Of a stretch of DNA of 38,494 bases, positions 29,061-38,494 are shown piece after piece (the stretch's first letter is position 1; each line of letters opens with the position of its first letter). The notes under the pieces are model-generated. The model searched no databases and was not told the origin of the DNA. It was given only the letters and a program-made list of their open reading frames with translations. The position numbers were made by a program, and so were the translations under genes. Source of the stretch: Suillus spraguei (Eukaryota > Basidiomycota > Agaricomycetes > Boletales > Suillaceae); the NCBI GenBank assembly GCA_016800925.1, contig JABCPU010000563.1, positions 1 through 38,494 on the forward strand. Direction: 5' to 3'.

Positions 29061-30380
29061 TGTAAGTAGTGTAGGAGAAAAAATATGTGCACATACCATT
29101 GTACCAAATGTAAAGAGACCAACTAATGCATATGGTACAAGGGCATCACGGAGTGCTTTGAGGGGGGCGTCACAAGGAGAATTCATCATAGTAACTTTGT
29201 GCGATCGAATACGACGTGATGACGAGAGTAGTGCCTGTATCAACGATGGCAGATGCGGCTTGCGACTTGATGACCACTTGTCCCAACCTCGAGATGCTAT
29301 CCACCTCTACCTGCCAATAGCCTCTCCGTCACAGGAACATAAGTGAGTGTGTCAGAGTGGTAAAGATAAGTATTTGTTCCTCCGATGACCATTTCGCTAT
29401 CTCCTGGAGTAGTAGATAGCTTGAACCCAAAGACGCTTTGCGGTAGTTCGCTACTGTCATTCAGTGTTTGGAAAAGTGGAGTTCCTTCAAACTCTGATAT
29501 TTCGGGGAATGCCAGACCGGAGAGACTGTCAGGAGGAAAAGATCTGTTCTTACTGAACTCTGGCGATTATAACCATGCTGCACCGACAGTCTGATCCTGA
29601 GCCTTGTAAACCATATGAGTAAAGTGAACGTGAACGCCTGGGACAACTGACTTCGGAACCCCCAACAAAAACATCGTCGACGTACTCCTCGCCCGCTGTT
29701 TCCCCAGCGCTGTACATGAGCATGAACGGCTGGCCAGAATCTTGGGCAGAAGAAGATGTGGCAGGGTCGTATCATGTATGCCCATCACAAGTGACTTCGC
29801 ATTGCGTAGATGGAAGGACTACGTGAATATTACTATCAGCGCAGGAATAAAGGAATATACTTCTGGTGCTCACACAGGTCTGAGCTGCCAGTGTCGAACA
29901 CCACTTCAGAATATCGGGGTTAGACCTATCACAGCGTAGAATCGATCAAACCAACCTGTAAACGTTTTAGGGGGCGTGCCCACGCTGATCTCGCCGTACC
30001 AGAGGTCTGCGTCGTAGTTTACAAGGGGCACGTTTCCATTCCGTTTTGCAGCCGAGCGAACGTGGAAGCGACTACTCAGGGGATGGGGAGACCCAGTATT
30101 CCGTTGGTAAGCCACCATGGTGGCACTGTACTTACTAGTTCACGTCAGGTTGATGAATGTGATGTAAGAAAGAATCTCAGATATACCGATGTACAAAATC
30201 CAACTGTTGCCACACAGTCATCGGATCAAACACTTTGGAGCTGTTGGCGGCGTTTGATCTGGAGTTGAGGGGAATACGTTGTGTGCGACGCATGTTAGAA
30301 GGAATATTTGGTGGAGGATTCGGAGTAGGTGACCCGACAACTGCCGCAACAAGAAGTGCACAGATTGTAGTAAACTTCAT
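28968..30380 (-). pseudogene. Secreted pepsin-like aspartic protease, broken
   Basis: Starts MKFTTICALLVAAVVGSPTP, a signal peptide, followed by a propeptide and, after an intron (30186-30135), MVAYQRNTGSPH, PLVNYDADLWYGEISVGTPP. A second intron (29955-29904) leads to VVFDTGSSDL, the first catalytic motif, and a third (29873-29819) to FLPSTQCEVTCDGHT. Further on come GLAFPEISEFEGTPLFQ, PQSVFGFKL, MVIGGTNTYLYHSDTLTYVPVT, YWQVEVDSISRLG and AIVDTGTTLVI, the second catalytic motif. Both Asp motifs survive, but a TGA at 29774-29772 interrupts the frame after GHT, the mid-region (about 29660-29590) is frame-shifted, and another one-base shift precedes YWQVEV. The 3' end is unclear. Confidence 0.8.
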
Positions 30381-30746
30381 CTTGTAGGTGTGTCACTTTG
30401 GTGGTGTAAAGTAAGAAGGGTGGCAACGACCATGTATGTCGAGAAAGCCACCAGTATTGTCATCGCGTCTAAGCATGAATGCAAGCTTTCAGTTTGGACT
30501 GACGGGCGGCCCCCACGGTAGTGACTTGAGCTCTGCCAGTCACCTGATCTCGTTCGATTGGGCCTTTACTGACCTTATGACTTAAGCTTATCTTTCGGAG
30601 CCATCTCTGGTCACTCACTCCCTCGGCCTCGGTCGTTGACAATGAGCAATGCAAGCGTCGGCAGTAAGAGTGCCGAAAGTAGGTATCATTCTGTCCCAAT
30701 CTATTTACAAACATAGTGTACATTCGCTTCTTGTTGAGTGGTATGA
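30381..30746. other. Intergenic between protease 5' end and Crinkler 3' end
   Basis: 366 bp holding the protease promoter region and the Crinkler 3' flank, since both genes read leftwards. No TATA box or other specific motif was identified with confidence. Confidence 0.4.
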
Positions 30747-33027
30747 CTACTCGGCCCTCATTTGAATGATGAAATCGAGCATCTCATCATCATGAGCCGC
30801 CTTAACGGGTAGTCCATCTCTCGCATCACTTGGTCTCCTTATCTGGGTGTAATTCACGTATGGTGGATATAGCACGACGTTTGCTGCCCCTGCCCAGTCG
30901 AAATCGATGATCATGAACTTTGTCCTATCGTCCTTCTTCACCAAGATGTTGGTATCGCGTATATCGCCATGGACAAAGTTTTCAGCATGGAGTTTCTTCA
31001 ACTGCTCCCGGATGGGCTCGAACACCGATCGGGGGAGGTGCTCGGTGTTGGGCAAGTCGGCCAATACATCGTAGCCGACAAGCTTATCCATGACCACCAT
31101 GTACCAACCTCCAGGAAGCTTTTCAAATCCTCGTAATCTGGGGGCAAGTCCTGACGATGCACAACGCAAATGAACCTCCTGACAATAATGCCGGACAAAC
31201 TTGATGCAGATCGCATCTTCGGCAGGTCTGTCGGTGAGGGTCCCAAAGAATACGAGTCTCTTCGACGCTCCCTCATCTTCATCAAGCTGTCCGGTATATT
31301 TGAAACATGTGTTGCTGCCGTCGTCGAGAGATGTGAAGCTTGCCTGATACGGGAACAGTATAGGGTGAGATAGCGTGTTGGTAAGTTCAGATTCAGGAGG
31401 GAGCGTTTCGTAATATCCCTTGAGCGATCTGATAGCTTTGCAGAATGCGGCCATGTGACGTGCGGCGGCGATCTGATTATAGGTATCGGTGGAATGATAA
31501 TTGAATACAAGAGGGCTCGAAAGGATCTGTGCAGCAGGGCGCGAAGTCCAAACAGCACCGGCAAAGACAATGTATGGTCCTGGAAAAAAGAGTAGTTCAT
31601 ATGTCATATTCCAAGCCTGAGAGAATCTCGGCACTGACCAAAAACTATGAAGAGGAAACACGGCAGAGAAAACCCCGACATCTGAGGCGCCAACGTTCTC
31701 GTTGACTCGATGTAATACGCGACAGCCTGCATATATGGTTCCGAAATGGAGGATCCTACCTCGTTCTTGAACTCGGCAATCACAAAAGGATGTTGATTGT
31801 TACGGACGGCGACAGACATAAGTGCATCCGTCGTGTATGCAGTTCCTGGCACCTTGCGGTAGAGTTGAAAGTCAAGGTGGAACCTTGCGAGCACATTTTT
31901 AATCGCTTGTACTCGCATCTCTTCAGATTGATACAGGGCTGACATGGCATTCGCCAGTTCATTGACGAGGTTGTTATCTTCTTCTGTTATCGTATGAGTC
32001 TGGCAGTCATCGATGAATTGGCCGAAGACTGGATGTAGTAGAGTGGCAGGAATCGTTTCCTCGAGATCGCGAGGACGACCACAGGTTATCTGTAGCTTTT
32101 TGTTATTCTGTCGTTCACGGAACGAGGAAGGATGTGAACTATTGGAGGGCGATTGTGATCTTTTTGATTTCGACTGTAATTTCTTTTTTTTGAAATGTTC
32201 GTCGAGATTTGCGAGGAAGGTATCCCGTGCCACTTTAATCGGGTCCTCTCCTTCGATGACGTAGTTAACCCGCCGAGGAGGATTCGTTGACCCTGCGAGC
32301 CGGAAAATCAGTATAGTCCAATGAGACCATACAGTCACTCACTATTATCAGAGGAAACTTGGACGATGACCCGGAGAGGCTCGAGAACTGGTATGCTCAG
32401 GAAATAATCGAATAGTGGTATGACTTGGGCCACGTCGAGCAAGTGACCCGCATCGAGGGTATCAAGGCTCTCCCGAAGTTCATCTTGGGATTCGGATATG
32501 CTGTATAAGCGCATGCGACTTTGCTCTATGTTGTTAAGTTGTGGTTCTTCCTCCTTCATCCGACCTTTGAGCGCTCCCATTGGTGCATCCGGGCTGATCG
32601 AAATGTCGAAGCGGTCATAGACAGTGCTACCTCGTAACCACCAATGAATTACAAGGAGTGGGGTATCTGGAGAACAGGAATCAATTGCAAAGACAAGCTT
32701 AGGTCACCACCATTACATACCTATAATGATATGGATGCGCTCTTCGGGCGGTGCTGCTGCGAACAGGCTTGATAACTTACGCAATGGTGGCAATGGTTCC
32801 CCAAGCTCAGATAGGACAACACTGCGAAGATTCTCTTTAAAGGGTTCGGCCACAGGATCTCTGGGCTTGTAGAGTCGAAGATCTGAAGCAGGCACATCGA
32901 TAACCCGAGCTTCCTTCAACAACGTTTTCAGGGTATCGACAGTTTCAAAGCGTGAAATTTTGACACCGAATACTCGGTTGATGTCGGTACCTCGTACCCA
33001 ACAGTTCAGCGTGAAAACGTCAGACAT
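30747..33027 (-). CDS. Crinkler-type effector: header, header-like, PD-(D/E)XK nuclease, kinase
   Basis: Four exons, 33027-32721, 32666-32343, 32292-31639 and 31579-30747, with 50-59 nt GT-AG introns all in phase 1, give about 705 residues without a stop. Residues 1-103: Crinkler N-terminal header (MSDVFTLNCWVRG, F.VKI, LRLYKP), a ubiquitin-like fold. Residues 104-210: a header-like repeat (LVIHWWLRG...RMRLYSI). Residues about 310-430: nuclease-type motif D366, E384-x-K386 (TTDALMSV, FVIAEFKNEVG) followed by a helix with Q399. Residues 430-705: kinase-like domain with Lys555 in CIKF, HGDIRDTN (Asp634, Asn639) and DFDWAG (Asp654) in place of DFG. There is no signal peptide. Family knowledge: Crinklers are intracellular effectors or conflict toxins aimed at host or competitor nuclei. 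Activity here is inferred. I chose MSDV as start because it begins the header; an upstream in-frame Met exists at 33105. Confidence 0.9.
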
Positions 33028-33400
33028 GGTGATTGAAAGTCGAGACCGTTTATCGAGGACGCCACAATTTATAACGATTTGGTCCCATTGTGTACATGTA
33101 AGCAACCCTGTGGTCAGAGCTTACTTTTCACCACGAATAACCGCCGGCTCTCGCAATTATGTCCACCGCATCATCACCAGACTTTGACACAGTTTTATCG
33201 ACGGCAAAATATCGACGGAAAGAGTAAATAACCAACGATAATCGACCAAATAGTCGATGATTTTCAGATCGGAGGAATATCGTCGGAATGAGCCCATATT
33301 TGTCTGGTTTCGATGGCAAAAAATTGAGATTCTCTAATTATCCACCTGTCAAAAATTTGTCTGTATGTAGCCCAATATACAGCGCGTGCTCCCTCGTATG
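33028..33400. other. Crinkler 5' flank
   Basis: Contains repeated TCGACGG/ATCGTCGG words (33190-33285) but no recognised core promoter element. No gene is seen. Confidence 0.4.
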
Positions 33401-34083
33401 CCTTCTTGCACCCTCTGCAGCAATCAGAGACCTGTCTAGTGAACCTATACTGCTGTACCGACTCCAAGCAACCATCTGAGCCCTTTGAAGCTTTTGAAAC
33501 ACATCTTTTGGGCGCCATACACGAGTTCTTCGGAGCAAGAACAAAATGGCCGGATAAAGAATCTATAGGGACAACTTCTAATTCACCAAGTGCTTCTGCA
33601 CGCCATGATGCAACACCAAGATCTGTTGCCCTGTAAAGAGTTGTGCACGTTGCAACAATGTAATGGACACTATGAGATGACATACCAAATCGCCCATGGG
33701 AAAATGAAATGGGTGCTCGATCATCTGGGACAAAGCATCGCACAATGGCAATATTTGCAACAAGTGGTTCATCTCCTGGTCCAGTCGTGGGAGACATGCA
33801 GAAGCCACTGTATTTCAACAGGCTGGCGTCCGTTGATGTATGCATACCATGCGTACTTGCCTTGATGAGCAGTGACAGCACCATACCTCAGTCTTTGCAG
33901 CCACAAATGAGAATATGAGCTTGCATTTCCCATGAAATTTTCACCATCGCCGATTATGCTGGTACTAGTCTTAAGGTGAACGAGTGGCCTCCACTTGTTG
34001 CGCAGATACTTGTATACAATTTGATAAATGTTGTCGCTGATGCTCGATAGGTTGAGTTTCTTGGGATGTTTTGCAAAAATCAC
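33400..34083 (-). pseudogene. Decayed basidiomycete ORF of unknown function
   Basis: The minus strand looks protein-like in two frames that follow each other: 34083 to about 33790 (ISDNIYQIVYKYLRNKWRPLV, IIGDGENFMGNASSY, RYGAVTAHQGKYAWYAYING, LLHVSHD), then about 33790 to 33520 (VANIAIVRCFVPDD, YRATDLGVASW, LGELEVVPIDSLSGHFVLAP). The second frame remains open to 33264. A shift near 33790 separates them. The pattern resembles uncharacterised proteins common near transposons in Agaricomycetes, but I cannot name a family. Confidence 0.4.
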
Positions 34084-34194
34084 TGCATCTATGGATCATT
34101 AATAATAGCCTGTCAACACAGAGAATGACTCACTTAGGTTGTTGTTTATCATGTTATTTTAAACCATGGTGGACATACAGGCCTGTCGTTCTTC

Positions 34195-34374
34195 ACAGTG
34201 ACCACTGTGCTTGCTGCCGATGAGGCTTATTTCAAGAAGCATCAGGAGCCCCTTTTCTCTTCTCACATGCTTGACCTGTCTGAGGAGCCAAAAGAAGAAA
34301 ACATTGCAACTTGTGTGAGGTACCTCAAGCGTATGGCACCTCTTGGTATCTGGCTTGAGATGGAAATCAGTATT

Positions 34375-34406
<32 letters not shown>

Positions 34407-35116
34407 AGGTGTCGACAACCCAAGGACATCTACGATGTCCACAGCATTGAGTGCTATCAGCCCCAACTTCAGCATTGCCACTGCATTCGGTAACGTGCAC
34501 GGCATCTACAAGCCTGGAAATGTCAAACTCCAGCCTGAATTGCTTGGAAAGTACCAAGCTTACAGCAGCCGAAAGCTTGGTGGCAAGTCACAGAAGCCTC
34601 TCTACCTCATGTTCCACGGTGGTCCTGGTTCAACCAAGGAGGAGATCAGGACTGCAGTCGACAATGGTGTTGTCAAAATGAACGTTGATACTGGTGAGTC
34701 TGTCAGGTTCAGCAGTAAATTTAGTCGCTGACGCGCAAACAATCGCTCAGACACCCAGTTTGCTTACCTTGTTGGTATCAGGGTACGATTGTCCATCAAT
34801 CCTCGAGATCGCGTAATGACTGACCACTGTCTATTAGGACTTCGTTTTCAAGAAAAAAGATTACCTGCTCACTCAAGTTGGTAACCAAAAAGGTGCAGGC
34901 AAGAAGGTACGTCGCTAGGTTATCTTCTATAAGATTGCTGTCATTCATGTTTGATGGCAGTTCTACGACCCCCATGTCTGGGTTCATGAGGGCGAGAAAA
35001 TGCTCTCGGCGCGGGTCAAGGAGGCTTGCAGTGACCTTGGCAACGTTAGTGAGTGTCACATTGAGTTTGATCATTTATTGGTTATTGACTTGACCATGGT
35101 CTTAGACCACCTGTAA
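34195..35116 (+). pseudogene. Class II fructose-bisphosphate aldolase, 5'-truncated
   Basis: Glycolytic cleavage of fructose 1,6-bisphosphate. The plus strand enters the protein in the middle at VLAADEAYFKKHQEPLFSSHML, then LEMEISITGGEEDGVDNTG, NFSIATAFGNVHGIYKPG (zinc-ligand His), PLYLMFHGGPGSTKEE and VVKMNVDT. After introns come TQFAYLVGIRD, KKDYLLTQVGN, FYDPHVWVHEGEKML and the terminus NVNHL with TAA at 35114-35116. About the first third, including the catalytic Asp and first zinc His, is absent. HGGSGS has become HGGPGS, and a deletion with compensating shift removes the segment after VDN (34415-34440). Five exons with retained introns show a genomic, not cDNA, copy. Confidence 0.85.
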
Positions 35117-35792
35117 AGAAAGCGCCTGGATAACTTAGAAACAAGGTTTGAGGACTTATTATGTGCCATGTAGTGTTTTTGCACATGCCTTGAAAACCGA
35201 AAGCAACCGTACTCTTAATTTATGTTGAACAGTGGATCATAGATGTGCTGGATGTCTGGATAGATCTGTAAGAGGCGAGTTGTAAATGTGTGAAGAGCTC
35301 TGCATACTATCTTGGTCGATGGAAGCGCCAGTTTGAAAATTGTGGGTGGTTTTGAACTTCTGTTGATTCTTCAAATCGAACCACTCTTGAAGAACTCACA
35401 ACTGCACCACCAACATCCATCTCAGTCCTGAGGTGACCCCGGTCAAGATCGCCTTGTCTATAATTCAAAGCTGTTTGACTGGAGGAATCGATATATCAAA
35501 TATTTATTGTTGTGACAACATCATGAGCATGAACGATGCTTGTACATGATTCTTAATCTTTACATAATCCGCTCAACTGCGACTCACAACAACCCATAGC
35601 CTACGCTTCTTTGCTCCTTCCAATCTTCTTGACTATTGAATGTACGAGATGCATTATCTACGTCTCTGACAAACACCTGGCAGTGGTCCATTGCAATTGG
35701 CCGTCTTGCTACCCAACATCCTCATGCTTGGCCTGCTCCGGGTGATTTTTGGATGGGTGTTGATGGTCATATGGTTGCCTGTGCGAGCTGTT
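35117..35792. other. No recognised gene
   Basis: AT-rich sequence downstream of the aldolase fragment. It holds no long ORF with recognisable content. Confidence 0.45.
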
Positions 35793-35846
35793 CTATGTCA
35801 TACTAGGATGACTACAGGGGTGCAGATGAAAGACCGTACACCATAG
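35793..35846 (+). repeat. 54-bp repeat, third copy
   Basis: Same unit as 7797-7850 (CTATGTCATACTAGG...CCGTACACCATAG), with about four differences, all C/T or G/A transitions. No opposite arm is seen in the 2.6 kb to the right. Here the minus frame through the repeat stays open into flanking sequence for 82 residues (36046-35798). Confidence 0.88.
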
Positions 35847-36640
35847 ACATGTGTTCCCTTTACTAACCAAATCAAGCTGTTCCCCCAGGGAACATCTATG
35901 CCCCCATAGATGTTTGACTCCAATAGGTAAGTGCACGTGGATAAAGGTTTGGTGCACATACTATTATTATGCAGGGTTAACGGGTTATTATACAGAGGCA
36001 GCTGATTATACCTAACTCTGGAATGATCGACGCAAATTGGTCTCACTCGTGAAAGGGGGCAAAGCCCAGCCTGGACAAGGCACTTTTGGGCATATTGTGG
36101 TGGCTATGATGCAGGGTACTATGGGTGAGTCATGCGATCATTCCATTCTGATGACCTGCCCACTGAAACCGGGCAAACGTGACAACCAAGGTACACATAC
36201 TCTCTCGTGTTTGCCGTGGACATGTATGCAATAGTTTTCAAGAAAGATCTATTGAACCCTGCTTTAGGTCAGCTGTACAGGGACAAGATTCTCCTGGTGG
36301 GAGGTAGTCGGGATGAAATGGATTTCACTTGAGGTGCGTCCCAAATGCAGTCTCAGGATAATAGCTCCACACGAGGTTAAAAACAGGATTTCCTGGGTCG
36401 ATCGCTGAACTCGGATGCATTCTTAGAGGAAGTTTTTGGGAAAGCTGCCACATTGTGTAAAAGAAATGAGTGGAAGATGAGTGTGCTACATTGTGATTTG
36501 CAATTCCGGGCCATTTTGCAACTCTGGGCCAAAGATAGTAGAGATCTGTTTGGTTTTGTTAATCCATAGCTTCTGATCCTAACAGCCATCAACAACCCTG
36601 TGACACGCATTCAGCAAGTCCCCATTTTGACATTAATCAG
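35847..36640. other. Repeat flank; no recognised gene
   Basis: The first 100 bp may belong to a longer element of which the 54-bp repeat is one end. A short ORF (36037-36234) with HIVVAMMQGTMG precedes a GTGAGT donor but leads nowhere recognisable. Confidence 0.35.
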
Positions 36641-38040
36641 ATGTCTTCCCTTGTAGAGTCTTTATATTTAGACAGTGTTCGTAATCCTGAATCATCTTGT
36701 GCTGATCCCGACGATAGTGACTCGGATCGCGTTATCAATCAAAGTCCAGATCCCCAAGAAAGTAGCAATGACGAGTATCCTGGTACCCCCACAAAGAACA
36801 TAACAACCACCGTCTATTCAACCCCTACCAGTCGCTCGGAACCTAATTCATCACTTTCTCACCGAGTGCGTAACGAACTCGGGAAATTATGTCGCAAGAT
36901 CTACGGCGATTGCCTCTGCCTTGTCACGCTGAGAGATTCTGCCCTTAATTCTCCAAATAGCGCATGTCATTCAACGCAGGAGCAAAAGCGATGATGTAAG
37001 CAGTTCTATGAGATACGAAATATGCGATGCTAACGTTTCTTCAGTTCACGCTATACGAATATTGCCTCGGCTTAGAATATAGACATTTTCATGTTGATAG
37101 TAGGAGAAACATGTTCTATTGTACGCAATGTAGCCAATTTTGCCAGTTTTGAATTCTAACGTTAGCCCACAGTAAGCCCGGACTGGCATGCATATTTTGA
37201 TAGGAATGGATGGTTTCTACTGCCGGATGTGCACACACTGGAAGAAGTCAAAGGCCATGTCACAGCAGTTATTGAATCAAGGAAAAACCCCACATCTAAC
37301 ACTAACCCATTCTGTCCGGTCGAAGGTACTTACAGTCAAGTTACTCGTAGTATCGCCAACCCATGACCTAAATATTTACTTTTGTGCAGTGGAGGCTCAA
37401 AACGAAAAACGCCATACACCCTCATATCCATATCCTGCACAGATCCATTCTTTCGCAGATCTAACCCTCATCAATACCCTTACCTTGACCTCCCGTTACT
37501 TGAATGTCATGTCGCACCTCCGTTTATCATGATAAATGCAGGGCCCAAGTGCGCAAGAGATCAGATAGATTCAGATCATTCTCCGTCGTTATCCGCAACA
37601 GACAGAAGGGTCTACTATGGAATCAGACGCCAAGGAACTTAAACAAACGACTAACGCTCCTATGTGACACTTGGGATCTTTTCATGGATCCGGATGTGAG
37701 AGCAGCTGCGAGGCTTGGGAGAAGTCAGAAACGGGCGGTAAGAGGAAGAGAGAACATAGTGACGCTGGCCAGACGGACGGTCGTAGCACACGGTCTAAAA
37801 CGCGCTCTGCACATGGTGGTACGCACTAGTCTGATTCAACCAGAAATATATATATAAGAATAACAATCAACACCTACTAGGAGATCGCAAACGTAAACGA
37901 TCACCCGATTCAAGTGGTGCCACTCTCACTGAGCTTGCACTCTCACATCTCGAAAAGCGACAGAAGGCGGACAACTGGGAAACGAGCATCAGACACTGGG
38001 TTGTGGAGTCAACCAGGGCCTCGTCCCTAGTCCCAAACTA
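36641..38040 (+). pseudogene. Basidiomycete family of unknown function, copy 2
   Basis: Starts MSSLVESLYLDSVRNPESS with an Asp/Ser-rich segment and YPGTPTKNITTTVYSTPTSRS. It keeps the landmarks of 11150-12525: KIYGD, IAHVIQRRSKSDD before GTAAGCAG, WFLLPDVHTLEEVKGHVTAV (37210-37290), MINAGPKCARDQID (37528-37572), RLTLLCDTWDLF (37650) and a late segment ending WVVESTRASSLVPN with TAA near 38040. Frames change after KIYGD, and in the GPKC to LLCDTW interval. This copy has a better N-terminus than copy 1, which lacks a start codon in frame. No enzymatic motif is recognised. Confidence 0.58.
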
Positions 38041-38494
38041 ACCACTTGATTTCACATCGATACTTGCGTGTACTACTGTTGACAGCATAACGAATGTTAG
38101 ACAGAGCATTTGAATGAGAATCTCACTTTGCGATCTGCTCAGCCAATATAGTCTCACATTCTCGAAGGAGCTCCCCACATTGCTCACCTAGGGGATCGGG
38201 TGGTTTACCCTAATGAACGACCTGGCATGTATGAGCCTAATCGCATTGATTGCTGAAATCTTTTATGAGGCCTCAGCAACCACCAACCTGATTCTTCTAA
38301 AATAACAAAAGGCACACTCACCATGCCTTTTTGTGACAGAGCTTCGCACTTTATTTCTTCTTCTTGCTTTCATCTCGCTGCGCGTCCCTTAGCTTACATG
38401 TTGTCGAGCATACTTGCTACTTTCGCCTTGGCGCACCTCTGTCGGTGAGTGTAACTACTTGATATCGACACATCTAATGCTAGCCATTGCTCAG
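38041..38494. other. No recognised gene
   Basis: Short frames only, up to the window edge. Confidence 0.45.

Noticed and set aside
34263..34557. Minus ORFs across the aldolase fragment
   Set aside because: They are antisense shadows of the strongly conserved plus-strand aldolase sequence.

Overview
The window looks like nuclear DNA of a filamentous basidiomycete, most likely an Agaricomycete. Genes are cut by many short (about 50 nt) GT-AG introns, and several encoded products belong to fungal expansions: Crinkler-type effectors, NACHT NTPases, pepsin-like proteases, DHA2-type MFS transporters and a fungal Tc1/mariner family. No prokaryotic or organellar feature is visible. The genus cannot be named from sequence alone.

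The region is repeat-rich and pseudogene-rich. Only two loci look essentially intact: a four-exon Crinkler effector with PD-(D/E)XK nuclease and kinase domains (33027-30747, minus), and a multi-exon gene of unknown function (18779-16577, minus), which has one doubtful splice site. Most of the rest is broken, usually intron-bearing, pieces of recognisable genes.

Layout. 1-1680: minisatellite with 76-79 bp units. 2476-3237: SAM-dependent methyltransferase (spermidine-synthase-like) pseudogene. 3370-3977: dynein heavy chain C-terminus fragment. 4212-5460: unassigned ORF, 69-bp tandem repeat and VIT-domain fragment. 5864-10972: decayed PD-(D/E)XK-like gene, NACHT P-loop fragment, and an XRN1 fragment bracketed by 54-bp inverted repeats. 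11150-12525: unknown family, copy 1. 12596-13607: deleted Tc1/mariner element with TA target duplication. 13646-15631: broken MFS transporter. 16577-18779: intact-looking gene. 19044-20898: GMP synthase with an intact synthase half and a ruined glutaminase half. 20900-23690: short repeats and an aspartic protease fragment. 23693-27938: second copy of the nuclease-like/XRN1 pair. 28000-30380: transposon end, small coiled-coil gene, aspartic protease pseudogene. 30747-33027: Crinkler. 33400-35116: decayed unknown gene and a 5'-truncated fructose-bisphosphate aldolase. 35793-38040: third 54-bp repeat and copy 2 of the unknown family.

There is no operon-like cooperation. The unifying theme is DNA-level duplication and decay: gene pieces keep their introns, so they were not retroposed. 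The XRN1/nuclease block is present twice, 18 kb apart, with a perfectly identical central tract of about 610 bp inside otherwise diverged copies. The best candidates for something new are the Crinkler with an apparent second header-like domain and the XRN1 fragment enclosed by inverted repeats.
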